Below are positions 27,258 to 36,982 of a DNA stretch of 64,000 bases, in pieces. Numbering within the stretch: the stretch's first letter is position 1; each line of letters begins with the position of its first letter. The translations under genes and the position numbers were made by a program. Origin of the DNA: Candidatus Pelagibacter sp. FZCC0015 (GTDB lineage: Bacteria; Pseudomonadota; Alphaproteobacteria; Pelagibacterales; Pelagibacteraceae); assembly GCF_007833635.1 (NCBI RefSeq), contig NZ_CP031125.1, forward strand, positions 558,001 to 622,000. Direction: 5' to 3'. The notes below the pieces were generated by a model. The model had not been told where the DNA came from. It saw only the letters and a list, made by a program, of their open reading frames with translations, and did no database searches.

Positions 27258-27772
27258 AAAATAAAATATTATCTTTTTCAGTTATTATTATTTTTGGAAT
27301 AATATTTTTTATTTTTTACAAAGGTCTAGAAGATTCAAAAATATATATTCCAGATGTTAATACTAAAAAAGAGATACCAGTATTTAATACTAAAGAATTT
27401 TTTTCTGGAGAAAATGTAAAATCATCAAGTATCTTTGAGTTAGATAAGTTTTATTTATTAAATATTTGGTCATCCTGGTGTGTACCATGTCGACAAGAGC
27501 ATCCTTTTTTGATGAATTTAAATTTAGAGAATAAATTAAATATTATCGGGATGAATTATAAAGATAATTTAAAAAATGCGGAAAATTTTTTAAAAGAACT
27601 AGGAAACCCTTATAAAGAAATCTTTATTGATTTAGATGGCACAATTGCAATTGAGTGGGGAGCATATGGGGTTCCTGAATCATTTTTAATTTATAATAAT
27701 GAAATTATTAAAAAATATATTGGACCTATTAACCAAGAATTAGTTGATGAAATTAATTTATTGATAAAATGA
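27254..27772 (+). CDS. ccmG: Thiol:disulfide interchange protein CcmG/DsbE
   Basis: A membrane-anchored thioredoxin that reduces apocytochrome haem-binding cysteines. The 172-aa protein has an N-terminal helix, active site WSSWCVPCRQEHP, and the CcmG-specific GVPESFLI. The ATG at 27254 forms an ATGA overlap with ccmF and begins directly with the membrane anchor. An upstream in-frame ATG at 27188 lies deep inside ccmF and is not used. Confidence 0.95.
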   Translation: MKNKILSFSVIIIFGIIFFIFYKGLEDSKIYIPDVNTKKEIPVFNTKEFFSGENVKSSSIFELDKFYLLNIWSSWCVPCRQEHPFLMNLNLENKLNIIGMNYKDNLKNAENFLKELGNPYKEIFIDLDGTIAIEWGAYGVPESFLIYNNEIIKKYIGPINQELVDEINLLIK

Positions 27773-28131
27773 AATTTCTTAAATTTTTTTTAATTGTTAT
27801 AATATTGTTCACTTTAAGCAGTGTTAATGCTGAGGAAAACGACAAAAGAAATAAAATAACTAAAAATTTACGATGTCTTATATGTCAAGGTCAATCGGTC
27901 TACGATTCAGACTCTGAATTTGCAAACAGTTTAAAAATTGTAGTTGATAAAAAGCTTCAAGAAGGTCTTTCTGAAGATCAAATTTATGAATATTTTAAAA
28001 GTAAATATGGAGAATGGATACTTTACGATCCTGGTTTAAATAAAAATACATATATTCTTTGGTTATTGCCGATATTGATATTTTTAATCGGAGGTGCAAT
28101 AATCTATAAAAGCTTTATAGTTAAAAAATAA
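27769..28131 (+). CDS. ccmH: Cytochrome c maturation protein CcmH (N-terminal, CcmL-type)
   Basis: A 120-aa protein with a signal peptide (LIVIILFTLSSVNA), the thiol-redox motif LRCLICQGQSVYDSDSEFA, GEWILYDPGL and a C-terminal membrane helix. It is the short form, equal to the N-terminal half of E. coli CcmH; no CcmI-like TPR gene follows. It overlaps ccmG by 4 bases. Confidence 0.95.
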   Translation: MKFLKFFLIVIILFTLSSVNAEENDKRNKITKNLRCLICQGQSVYDSDSEFANSLKIVVDKKLQEGLSEDQIYEYFKSKYGEWILYDPGLNKNTYILWLLPILIFLIGGAIIYKSFIVKK

Positions 28132-28139
28132 ATTAATTA

Positions 28140-28655
28140 GTGATGAAATTAAAAAAATTTTTAATAAGTCTGTTAATGATTACATTCGCATTTTCTTCAA
28201 TTGCAGAGGAAAAAGTTTTAAAAGATCAAAATACAGAATTTAGTGTTTACACAGGAATGTTTGATTTTAGTGATGATGGAAAAAAATCAACTTTAATTGG
28301 TTTTCAACATCAGAATGAAAATTTAAATAGAGATACTTTTTTAGGAAATCTTTCTCCTATAACTGGATTTTTAATTACAGCTGATAATGCAGGATATATT
28401 TATACAGGTGTTCAAGCTCAATATAAATTAGGGGCATTAAATTTAACTCCTAGCTTTACACCAGGAATATATCACGAGGGAGATGGTAAAGACTTAGGCC
28501 ATTTAATTGAATTTAAAAGTGAGTTACAAATTTCACTTGATCTGTCAAAAACAAGTGAATTAGGTTTTTCCTACAATCATATATCTAATGCAAGTCTAGG
28601 AGATAAAAATCCTGGGGCAAATAGTTATATGTTTAATTTCTTTAAAAACTTTTAA
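28140..28655 (+). CDS. PagL-like lipid A 3-O-deacylase (acyloxyacyl hydrolase family)
   Basis: A 171-aa outer-membrane beta-barrel with signal peptide (cleavage near SSIA-EE). The PagL motif is clear: YNHISNASLGDKNPGANSY, containing the catalytic His and Ser two residues apart. Fourteen residues after the His, where Pseudomonas PagL has the triad Glu (H126/S128/E140), this protein has Asn. It follows ccmH by 8 bases, an odd place for a lipid A enzyme, so it may be co-transcribed with the ccm genes. Confidence 0.82.
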   Translation: MMKLKKFLISLLMITFAFSSIAEEKVLKDQNTEFSVYTGMFDFSDDGKKSTLIGFQHQNENLNRDTFLGNLSPITGFLITADNAGYIYTGVQAQYKLGALNLTPSFTPGIYHEGDGKDLGHLIEFKSELQISLDLSKTSELGFSYNHISNASLGDKNPGANSYMFNFFKNF

Positions 28656-28667
28656 TAAAGATACATC

Positions 28668-29819
28668 ATGAATATCAATGACTGTTATAATTTTGAAGAT
28701 TTTAGAAAATTAGCAAAAAAGAAATTACCCGCTCCTATTTTTCATTATATTGATGGTGGAGCAGATGACGAAGTCACTTTAAATAGAAATACAGATGCTT
28801 TTAATGATTGTGATTTAGTTCCTAATATTCTTAATAGTGTCGGCGAGCCAGATTTATCCACCACTGTTTTTGGTAGAAAAATCAGTATGCCGTTATTTTT
28901 ATCTCCTACGGCAATGCAAAGTTTGTATGACCCTGAAGGTGATAAAGCTTCCGCAAGAGCTGCAGAGAAATTTGATACAATTTATAGCATGTCCACAATG
29001 GCATCTTTTTCAATTGAAGAGGTTGCTAATGTTTCTAGTGGGCCAAAACTTTTTCAACTATATATTCACAAGGACAAATCAATTACTGATGATTTGATTG
29101 AAAGATGCAGTAGAGCAAATTTTGATGGAATGTGCATTACTGTAGATACGCTAGTTGCTGGAAACCGAGAAAGAGATCATAGAACAGGTTTTACGACACC
29201 GCCTAAATTTACTTTGGATAGTTTAATGAGTTTTGCAATGAGACCTGGATGGGTTTTCAAATACTTTACTAATAAAAAATTTGAATTAGCAAATATAAAA
29301 AACAAAACTGATAAAGGCACTAATATTGCAAAATCAGTTATGGATTATATTAATGAACAATATGATCCAGCAATGAATTGGAAAGATGCAGAATATTGTA
29401 TCAAAAAATGGAATAAGCCTATGGCATTAAAAGGTGTAATGTCAGTAGAAGATGCTAAAAGAGCAATAGATATTGGTTGTACAGCAATTATGATTTCAAA
29501 TCATGGAGGAAGACAACTTGATGGATCAAGATCCCCATTTGATCAAGTTAAAGCAATTTCAGATGCAGTTGGTGATAAATTAGAAATTATTCTTGATGGT
29601 GGTGTAAGAAGAGGAACACATGTTCTTAAAGCTTTAGCCGCAGGAGCAACAGCATGTAGTTTTGGAAAAGCATTTCTTTTTAGCTTAGGTGCCGGTGGTC
29701 AAAAAGGTGTTGAAAGACTTTTAGAAAACATGCAAAAAGAAATTAGAAGAAATATGATTTTGATGGGCTGTAAGTCTGTTAAAGATCTTGATGCGTCAAA
29801 AATAATATATAGAGACTAA
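28668..29819 (+). CDS. FMN-dependent alpha-hydroxy acid dehydrogenase (LldD-like)
   Basis: TIM-barrel flavoprotein of 383 aa. HYIDGGADDEVTL at the N-terminus, YSMSTMASFSIEEVA, FQLYIHKD, ALKGVMSVEDA and the substrate/base motif ISNHGGRQLDGSRSP are typical of L-lactate dehydrogenase, glycolate oxidase and relatives. The exact 2-hydroxyacid is not fixed by sequence. Downstream genes handle glycolate and other hydroxyacids, which fits. Confidence 0.93.
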   Translation: MNINDCYNFEDFRKLAKKKLPAPIFHYIDGGADDEVTLNRNTDAFNDCDLVPNILNSVGEPDLSTTVFGRKISMPLFLSPTAMQSLYDPEGDKASARAAEKFDTIYSMSTMASFSIEEVANVSSGPKLFQLYIHKDKSITDDLIERCSRANFDGMCITVDTLVAGNRERDHRTGFTTPPKFTLDSLMSFAMRPGWVFKYFTNKKFELANIKNKTDKGTNIAKSVMDYINEQYDPAMNWKDAEYCIKKWNKPMALKGVMSVEDAKRAIDIGCTAIMISNHGGRQLDGSRSPFDQVKAISDAVGDKLEIILDGGVRRGTHVLKALAAGATACSFGKAFLFSLGAGGQKGVERLLENMQKEIRRNMILMGCKSVKDLDASKIIYRD

Positions 29820-29923
29820 AATATAGGAGATTTAACAATTAATTAATAAAATTAATCATTTTATCTAAATAGACAAAAAAGTATTTTTCGTTTACTTTGG
29901 CGACTTTAATTTAAATTTTTATT

Positions 29924-31087
29924 ATGGAACTAGCAAAATCTTTAAGTAGACTTGGAACAGAAAGTGCCTTTTCAGTTTTAGCTGAAGCAAAAAAACTTGA
30001 AGCACAGGGCAAACCTATGATTCATTTAGGATTAGGTCAGCCTGACTTTAAAACTCCAAAACATGTTGTGGATGCAGCTAAAAAAGCTTTAGATGATGGT
30101 CATCATGGATATGTTCTTTCAAATGGAATTTTAGAATGCAGACAAGCAGTAACTAGATGGATAAAGAAACGTTACAGTGCAGAAGTAGATCCTGAAAGAA
30201 TTATAATTATGCCGGGCGGAAAACCAACAATGCATTATGCAATACAATGTTTTGGTGAGCCTGGAGTTGAAATTATTCATCCAACACCTGCTTTCCCAAT
30301 TTATGAGTCTATGATTAATTATACTGGCTCAACATCAGTTCCTTATGACTTAACAGAAGATAAAGATCTTAAATTTAGTGCAGATAAAATTTTATCTTTA
30401 ATTACTGATAAAACTAGATTGTTAATTTTAATCAATCCAAACAACCCAACAGGAAGTTTCGTAGAAAAACCAGAAATAGATAAATTAGCTGAAGGTTTAA
30501 AAAAACATCCTCACGTAACTATTTTAAGTGATGAAATTTATAGTAGACAAATTTTTGATGAAAAAGAAATGCCTACATTTTTTAATTATCCTGAATTAAG
30601 AGAAAGATTAATTGTGTTAGAAGGCTGGAGTAAAGCTTATTCTATGACGGGTTGGAGACTTGGTTGGAGTTTTTGGCCAGAGAATTTAGTTGAGCATGTA
30701 AATAAATTATTAATCAATAGTGTTTCATGTGTAAATGCAGCAGCACAGTTTGCAGGTATTGCAGCTTTAGATGGGCCTGATGATTCAATTAACGAGATGA
30801 TGGAAAAATTTACATTGAGAAGAAAATTAATTCATGAAGGCTTGAATAGCTTACCGGGTGTAGAATGTAGTTTACCAGGTGGAGCATTTTATGCATTTCC
30901 TAAAGTTATTGGAACCGGAATGGATGGAAGCGAATTCTGTAAAAGAGCTATGCATGAAGCTGGAGTTGCTATAGTTCCAGGTACTGCTTTTGGAAAAACA
31001 TGTAAAGATTACGTCAGATTTAGCTTTGCAGCCTCTCGAGATAACATTTCTAACGCATTGGAAAATATCAAAAAAATGCTAGGCTAA
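29924..31087 (+). CDS. PLP-dependent class I aminotransferase
   Basis: A 387-aa fold-type I enzyme. Substrate arginine region GLGQPDFKTP, NPNNPTG, SDEIYSRQIF and the PLP-lysine motif EGWSKAYSMTGWRLGW are present, with the C-terminal Arg in YVRFSFA. Annotated relatives are aspartate aminotransferases. It sits 3 bases before glcD, so it may transaminate glyoxylate to glycine (inference). Confidence 0.93.
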   Translation: MELAKSLSRLGTESAFSVLAEAKKLEAQGKPMIHLGLGQPDFKTPKHVVDAAKKALDDGHHGYVLSNGILECRQAVTRWIKKRYSAEVDPERIIIMPGGKPTMHYAIQCFGEPGVEIIHPTPAFPIYESMINYTGSTSVPYDLTEDKDLKFSADKILSLITDKTRLLILINPNNPTGSFVEKPEIDKLAEGLKKHPHVTILSDEIYSRQIFDEKEMPTFFNYPELRERLIVLEGWSKAYSMTGWRLGWSFWPENLVEHVNKLLINSVSCVNAAAQFAGIAALDGPDDSINEMMEKFTLRRKLIHEGLNSLPGVECSLPGGAFYAFPKVIGTGMDGSEFCKRAMHEAGVAIVPGTAFGKTCKDYVRFSFAASRDNISNALENIKKMLG

Positions 31088-31090
31088 GCT

Positions 31091-32587
31091 ATGTCTGAAA
31101 TAGCTTTGCCAAAAGTTGATAGAACAATAGTCAGTAAAAAAGACTTAATTGTTAATAATCTAAAACAATTTACCGATAAAAAAAATGTTTTAAGTGAATT
31201 AGATGAAATAAGACCTTACGAAACAGATGCACTAGCTGCGTACAAAAATTTACCTTTAGCTGTTGTACTTCCTGAAAATACTCAGGAAGTAAGTGAGATA
31301 TTAAAGTTTTGCCATCGAGAAAATATTAAAGTTATTCCAAGAGGAGCAGGAACTGGTCTTTCAGGTGGAGCTCTTCCATTAAATGATGCAATTTTATTAG
31401 GACTTGGAAAATTTAATAAAATTTTAGATATAGATTTTGATAACAAATGTGTTGTTACTCAACCGGGTGTTACAAATTTATCAATTACTCATGCAGTTAA
31501 GCATAAGGGGTATTACTATGCCCCGGATCCTTCAAGTCAGTTAGCTTGTTCTATAGGTGGAAATGTTGCTGAAAATTCTGGAGGTGTTCACTCATTAAAA
31601 TATGGAACAACAACAAATAATATTTTGGGTGTTGAAATGGTTATGATGGATGGAACTATTTGTAGAATAGGTGGAAAAACTTTAGATCAAGAGGGGTACG
31701 ATCTATTAGGATTAATCTGTGGATCTGAAGGATTGTTAGGTGTGATTACAGAAGTGACAGTTAAAATTTTAAAAAATCCACAAACTGTTAAAGCTGCTTT
31801 AATTGGTTTTCCAACAATTGAAGATGGAGGAAATTGTGTAACAGATATTATTTCAAATGGAATTACACCAGCAGGTATGGAAATAATGGATAAAGCATTA
31901 ATTGATGCAACAGAAAAATTTGTTCATGCTGGTTATCCTATGGATGCTGAAGTTTTAATGATTGTTGAACTAGATGGAACGAAATCTGAAGTAGAAGAAT
32001 TGTTTAAACAAATAAAACAAATAGCAGAAAAAAATAAATCAAATAGCTTTAAGTTAAGTAAAAATGAAAAAGAAAGATTAGGATTTTGGTCAGGCAGAAA
32101 AGCAGCTTTTCCTGCATGTGGAGCAATGGCGCCTGATTATTATTGTATGGATGGAACAATCCCAAGAGGAAAACTTTCAGAAATTCTTAAAGAGATAAGT
32201 AGATTATCGAAGAAGTATAATTTGGGAGTAGCAAATGGTTTTCATGCTGGAGATGGTAATTTACACCCATTAATTCTTTTTGACGGAAGTAATAAAGAGG
32301 AGCTTAGAAGAACAGAGGAGTTTGGTGCTGAAATTCTTAAAGCTTGTGTCAGAATGGGTGGAGCATTGTCTGGTGAACATGGGATAGGAATTGAAAAAAG
32401 AGAATTAATGTGTGAAGCATTTAATGACAATGATATTCAGCAACAAATAAATATTAAAATGTCATTAGATGAAAAAAATCTTTTAAATCCCGGAAAAGTT
32501 TATCCAATATTAAGAAAATGTGCAGAGGAAGGGAGAGTTCATGTTCACAGAGGAGAAGAAAAATTCCCAGATCTTCCAAGATTCTAA
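31091..32587 (+). CDS. glcD: Glycolate oxidase subunit GlcD (FAD-binding)
   Basis: FAD-linked oxidase of 498 aa that oxidises glycolate to glyoxylate as part of GlcDEF. PRGAGTGLSGGALPL, SSQLACSIGGNVAENSGG and LGVITEVTVKIL are the FAD-domain motifs; FHAGDGNLHPLI and LSGEHGIGIEKRELM mark the C-terminal FAD-oxidase domain. The 3' end overlaps glcE. Confidence 0.95.
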   Translation: MSEIALPKVDRTIVSKKDLIVNNLKQFTDKKNVLSELDEIRPYETDALAAYKNLPLAVVLPENTQEVSEILKFCHRENIKVIPRGAGTGLSGGALPLNDAILLGLGKFNKILDIDFDNKCVVTQPGVTNLSITHAVKHKGYYYAPDPSSQLACSIGGNVAENSGGVHSLKYGTTTNNILGVEMVMMDGTICRIGGKTLDQEGYDLLGLICGSEGLLGVITEVTVKILKNPQTVKAALIGFPTIEDGGNCVTDIISNGITPAGMEIMDKALIDATEKFVHAGYPMDAEVLMIVELDGTKSEVEELFKQIKQIAEKNKSNSFKLSKNEKERLGFWSGRKAAFPACGAMAPDYYCMDGTIPRGKLSEILKEISRLSKKYNLGVANGFHAGDGNLHPLILFDGSNKEELRRTEEFGAEILKACVRMGGALSGEHGIGIEKRELMCEAFNDNDIQQQINIKMSLDEKNLLNPGKVYPILRKCAEEGRVHVHRGEEKFPDLPRF

Positions 32588-33812
32588 TTATCTGTCACCC
32601 ACAAGTGAGTTAGAGGTTTCAGAACTAATCAAAGAAGCTTATAAAAAAAAATTTCCAATTGATATCCATGGAAGTAATAGTAAAAAATTTATTGGATATA
32701 ATGTTCAAGCGGCAAAAAGCTTAGATTTTTCAAATTTATCTGGAGTAATCGAATATCTTCCTGAGGAGCTATATATAAAGGTTAAACCAGGAACACTAAT
32801 AAAAGATATAGAAAATATTTTAGAAAAAAATAATCAAGAACTTTCATTTGAGCCAACTGATTTTGGTTACCTTAAAGATGGAAAATCAAATAAAGGGACA
32901 GCTGGTGGATGTGTCTCTTGCAATTTTGCAGGCTCAAGAAGATTTAAAGTAGGTAGTGTAAGAGATTTTATTTTAGGTTTTAGAGGGGTCAATGGAAAGG
33001 GCGACATAATTAAATCAGGAGGCACAGTTGTTAAAAATGTGACTGGATATGATTTATCTAAATTAGTTAGTGGTTCTTTTGGAACATTGGTTGCTCTTAC
33101 AGAAGTCACTTTAAAAGTTTCAGCAAAAAAGCCATCTCAAAATACAATTATAATTTATGAGAAAGATCCAAAAATCATTTCAGATTTATTTAATATGGTT
33201 TTGAGTTCAAGCAATGAAATATCAGGTGCAGTGTTTGTGCCAGATGAACCTAAATCTAAAAAATTTACACCAAATAAAAGTAAAGCATTTAAATTAAATG
33301 ATTTAGATCAAGAGGGTGCCTTTTTTGCATTCAGAATTGAAGGGGATCAAAACTCTATTAATGAAAGAATTAAGGATATTTCAAACGAAATGGATTTAAA
33401 AAAGTACAAAACTTCAAATTTAGATATTTATCAATCCGATCTTTTTTGGAAAAGTATAAATAGTTTACAATTATTTTCTGAGACCAAAAATAATCTTTTA
33501 AGGGCAGTTGTGCCTCCTTCAAAGTCTGAAAACATGATGAGTTTTCTGAAAAATAAATACAGATATTTTATTGATTGGTCTGGGTCATTATTTTGGATTG
33601 AGGTACCCGGTGATCAAAATATAAAAGAAGTAAAAAATATAATAATTCAAAATGATGGATATGTAACAATAATTAAAAAATCCGAGGATTTTGAATTTAT
33701 AGAAAAATTATTTACGATTGATGATACAAAACTAATGATATCAAAAAAAATCAAAGAAAGTTTTGACCCTAGAGGATTATTTAATCCTGGAAAAATGTAT
33801 AAGGACTTTTAA
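32541..33812 (+). CDS. glcE: Glycolate oxidase subunit GlcE (FAD-binding)
   Basis: Second flavoprotein of GlcDEF, 423 aa, with GTAGGCVSCNFAGSRRFKVG, TGYDLSKLVSGSFGTL and a C-terminal FNPGKMY. The ATG at 32541 is preferred because GGGAGAG lies directly upstream; a GTG at 32520 would add seven residues. The gene overlaps glcD by 47 bases and glcF by one. Confidence 0.93.
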   Translation: MFTEEKKNSQIFQDSNYLSPTSELEVSELIKEAYKKKFPIDIHGSNSKKFIGYNVQAAKSLDFSNLSGVIEYLPEELYIKVKPGTLIKDIENILEKNNQELSFEPTDFGYLKDGKSNKGTAGGCVSCNFAGSRRFKVGSVRDFILGFRGVNGKGDIIKSGGTVVKNVTGYDLSKLVSGSFGTLVALTEVTLKVSAKKPSQNTIIIYEKDPKIISDLFNMVLSSSNEISGAVFVPDEPKSKKFTPNKSKAFKLNDLDQEGAFFAFRIEGDQNSINERIKDISNEMDLKKYKTSNLDIYQSDLFWKSINSLQLFSETKNNLLRAVVPPSKSENMMSFLKNKYRYFIDWSGSLFWIEVPGDQNIKEVKNIIIQNDGYVTIIKKSEDFEFIEKLFTIDDTKLMISKKIKESFDPRGLFNPGKMYKDF

Positions 33813-35101
33813 TGCAAACAAATTTCACAGAAACTCAACTTAAAGATAAAGATAATCAGTCTTCTGAAAAAATATTTAAAAAATGTGTTCATTGTGGAAT
33901 GTGTAACGCAACGTGTCCTACGTATGGAATTTTAGGAGATGAATTAGACGGTCCTAGAGGTAGAATTTATTTAATTAAAGACATGTTAGAAAACAATAAA
34001 AAGCCAACTGAAAAAGTTGTGAAGCACATTGATAGATGTCTTTCATGTTACAGCTGTATGACGACATGTCCAGCTGGTGTTAATTATATGCATTTGATTG
34101 ATCATGGAAAAAAATATATCGAAAAAAATTATGAAAGATCTACATTTGATAAATTAATTAGATATTTTTTATCTATTACTCTTCCAAATACTAAAGTTTT
34201 CAGACTATCAAGCTTTTTAGTTAAATTAAGTAAACCTTTTAAATTTTTAATGCCTTCAAGGATTAAAGATATGATTGATTTGATGCCAAGTAGTTTTCCA
34301 AAAAAGAATTTGCCAATTAAGGAAGTTTATAAAGCTTCAGGTAAAAAGAAAGTTGCAAGGGTAGCGTTATTAACTGGTTGTGTACAAAAAGAAATATCTC
34401 CTCAAATCAATGAAGCAACAATAAGATTATTAAATAGGCATGGGGTTGAGGTAGTTGTTCCAAAAAAAATTCGTTGCTGTGGATCATTAAATCATCATTT
34501 AGGAAAAGAGGAAGATGCTCATCAAGATTTTAAAAATAATATTAATACTTGGTATGAGGAGCATCAAAAAGGTAATTTAGATGCAATTTTGTCAAACACA
34601 TCAGGCTGTGGAACTACCATGAAAGATTATGGATTTATTTTTAGAGATGATAAAGAGCTTAGTAAAAAAGCTAAAGTGATATCTGATTTAACAAGGGATA
34701 TATCTGAATATATTTTTGAAAGTTTAAAATTAGATATAAAATCAAAAGGAAAAAAATATAAGGTTGCATATCACTCTGCATGCTCAATGCAGCATGGGCA
34801 AAAAGTTCATACTCAACCAATATCTTTACTTGAAAAAACTAATAATGAAATAATGGAAATACCAGAGGGACATATATGTTGTGGCTCAGCAGGAACTTAC
34901 AACATCTTACAATCAAAAATTGCAAAACAGTTATTAGAGAAAAAAGTAAATAATATAGAGAGTTTAAATCCTGATTTTATTTCTACAGGAAATATTGGTT
35001 GTATTACCCAAATTTCTCATGGTACTAAAGTTCCTATATTACATACAATTGAAGTTTTAGACTGGTACACAGGCGGACCAAAACCTGAAATTTTAAAATA
35101 G
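33812..35101 (+). CDS. glcF: Glycolate oxidase iron-sulfur subunit GlcF
   Basis: A 429-aa electron-transfer subunit with two 4Fe-4S motifs, CVHCGMCNATCPTYG (residues about 26-40) and CLSCYSCMTTCPAG (about 75-88), and two CCG domains (RCCGSLNHHLG and HICCGSAGTYN). It completes glcDEF in one unit, with the start overlapping the glcE stop by one base. Confidence 0.95.
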   Translation: MQTNFTETQLKDKDNQSSEKIFKKCVHCGMCNATCPTYGILGDELDGPRGRIYLIKDMLENNKKPTEKVVKHIDRCLSCYSCMTTCPAGVNYMHLIDHGKKYIEKNYERSTFDKLIRYFLSITLPNTKVFRLSSFLVKLSKPFKFLMPSRIKDMIDLMPSSFPKKNLPIKEVYKASGKKKVARVALLTGCVQKEISPQINEATIRLLNRHGVEVVVPKKIRCCGSLNHHLGKEEDAHQDFKNNINTWYEEHQKGNLDAILSNTSGCGTTMKDYGFIFRDDKELSKKAKVISDLTRDISEYIFESLKLDIKSKGKKYKVAYHSACSMQHGQKVHTQPISLLEKTNNEIMEIPEGHICCGSAGTYNILQSKIAKQLLEKKVNNIESLNPDFISTGNIGCITQISHGTKVPILHTIEVLDWYTGGPKPEILK

Positions 35102-35106
35102 GATTT

Positions 35107-36060
35107 ATGAAAAAAGTTTTAATTACAAGACGTTTAATAAGAGAAAGTGAAGATAAAGCTTCTAAATTATTTGATGCAAAGTTTAATACTAATGATGAAC
35201 TTTATTCTCAAAAAAAAATAATAGAAATGAGTGAAGGATGTGATGGAATTTTATCATCATTAACTGAAAAATTAGATGCAGAAACTATTAATCAATTACC
35301 AAACTCAGTAAAAATTATTTCTAATTTTGCAGTTGGATTTGGAAACATTGATTTAGAGGCAGCAAAAAATAGAGGCATAGCAGTAACAAATACACCAGAA
35401 GTTTTATCAGATGCAACAGCAGAAATTGGAATTTTATTAATTTTAGGAGCATGTAGAAGAGCTTCCGAAGGGATTGAGTCTGCAAAAGAAGGTGGATGGA
35501 AATGGTCTGCTGATTATTTAATTGGAAAACAATTAACGGGAACAAGATTAGGAATTTTAGGTATGGGTCGTATTGGCCAAAAAATTGCAAAAATCGCAAA
35601 ATCTTTAGGTATGGTTATTCATTATCATAATCGTTCAAAATTAAGTGAAGATAAAGAACAAGGTGCAACATATCATGACAGTATAAAAAGTCTTTTTTCA
35701 GTCTCAGATGTTTTATCAATTTGTTGTCCAGCCACAAAAGAAACAGAGAACTTAATTAATAAAGAGACTGTTGAGTATTTTCCTAAAGGTGCTGTCATAA
35801 CTAATGTTGCAAGAGGCGATATAGTTGATGATGAAGCTTTAATTGATGCATTGAATAGAAGAAAAATTTATGCAGCAGGATTAGATGTTTATAAAAATGA
35901 ACCAAATTTAAATCCTGGTTATTTAAAAATTCCAAGTGCTTTTGTTTTACCTCATCTGGGGAGTGCAACAAAAGATACAAGAATTGCAATGGGAAATTTA
36001 GCAGTTGATAATCTAGATGAGTTTTTTAGAACTGGAAACTGTATCAATAAAGTAAATTAA
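35107..36060 (+). CDS. D-2-hydroxyacid dehydrogenase (glyoxylate/hydroxypyruvate reductase type)
   Basis: NAD(P)-dependent 317-aa enzyme. NFAVGFGNIDLEAAKNRGI, the Rossmann loop LGILGMGRIGQKIA, VARGDIVDDEAL with the catalytic Arg, GLDVYKNEP with Glu and LPHLGSAT with His are all present. Its place after glcF suggests it reduces glyoxylate or hydroxypyruvate. Confidence 0.93.
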   Translation: MKKVLITRRLIRESEDKASKLFDAKFNTNDELYSQKKIIEMSEGCDGILSSLTEKLDAETINQLPNSVKIISNFAVGFGNIDLEAAKNRGIAVTNTPEVLSDATAEIGILLILGACRRASEGIESAKEGGWKWSADYLIGKQLTGTRLGILGMGRIGQKIAKIAKSLGMVIHYHNRSKLSEDKEQGATYHDSIKSLFSVSDVLSICCPATKETENLINKETVEYFPKGAVITNVARGDIVDDEALIDALNRRKIYAAGLDVYKNEPNLNPGYLKIPSAFVLPHLGSATKDTRIAMGNLAVDNLDEFFRTGNCINKVN

Positions 36061-36061
36061 A

Positions 36062-36976
36062 ATGTCTCAATCAATAGCTTTCATTGGTGTTGGCAACATG
36101 GGTTGTCCAATGGCTGAAAATTTAATGAAGGCAGGAAAATCTGTAAAAGTTTTTGATGTTTCAAAAAAAATGCTTGAGATTGCAAAAGATAAAAATCTTA
36201 AGACAATTGAAAATTTAGATGACCTAATTACACATGATGTAGAAACAGTTATAACCATGCTTCCAGAGGGTAAGCATTCTAAGGAAGTTTATTTAGGAGA
36301 TAATGGAATAATAAATAAAGTATCAAAAAATTGTTTGCTTATTGATTGTTCAACAATTGATATTCAAACTTCTATTGAAATTGGAAAAAAAGCTTCAGAA
36401 ATAGGAATAGAAATGATTGATGCACCAGTTAGTGGTGGAGTAATGGGAGCCCAAAAAGCAACTTTAAATATAATGGTTGGTGGATCGAAAAAAGCATTTG
36501 AAAAAGCGCTTCCTTTATTAAGAATTATGGGAAAAAATATATTTCATGCAGGTGATTTAGGTAGTGGTAATGGTGCCAAAATTTGTAACAACATGGCTTT
36601 AGGTATTGCAATGATTGCTGCTTCAGAGTCATTAATGTTAGCAAAAAGATTAAACATAGATATTAAAAAAGTTCATGAAATTATGAAAAATGCATCTGGT
36701 AACAGTTGGCCAATTTCAGTATATCCTCCTTTACCTGGTTTAATTGATGGTACACCTTCTAATAATAATTATCGCCCAGGTTTCTCTGCAGGAATGATGA
36801 ATAAAGATCTTAAACTTGCAAATGATTGTGCCAAGAGTGTGAATGCAGAAACACCATTAGGAAAAATGGCTTTAGAAATTTATGACCAATTTTGCAAAGA
36901 TGGAAACGATACTAAAGATTTTTCAGCTATTTCCAAAGTTATAGGTGGCAGTGCTTGGGACTATCCTATCGATTAA
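36062..36976 (+). CDS. mmsB: 3-hydroxyisobutyrate dehydrogenase
   Basis: A 304-aa beta-hydroxyacid dehydrogenase. IGVGNMGCPMAENLMKAG binds NAD, DAPVSGGVMGAQKATLN is the substrate motif, and GAKICNNMALGIAMIAASE carries the catalytic Lys. The late PSNNNYRPGFSAGMM fits MmsB of valine degradation better than tartronate semialdehyde reductase. It starts one base after the preceding gene. Confidence 0.9.
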   Translation: MSQSIAFIGVGNMGCPMAENLMKAGKSVKVFDVSKKMLEIAKDKNLKTIENLDDLITHDVETVITMLPEGKHSKEVYLGDNGIINKVSKNCLLIDCSTIDIQTSIEIGKKASEIGIEMIDAPVSGGVMGAQKATLNIMVGGSKKAFEKALPLLRIMGKNIFHAGDLGSGNGAKICNNMALGIAMIAASESLMLAKRLNIDIKKVHEIMKNASGNSWPISVYPPLPGLIDGTPSNNNYRPGFSAGMMNKDLKLANDCAKSVNAETPLGKMALEIYDQFCKDGNDTKDFSAISKVIGGSAWDYPID

Positions 36977-36982
36977 TTTGAT

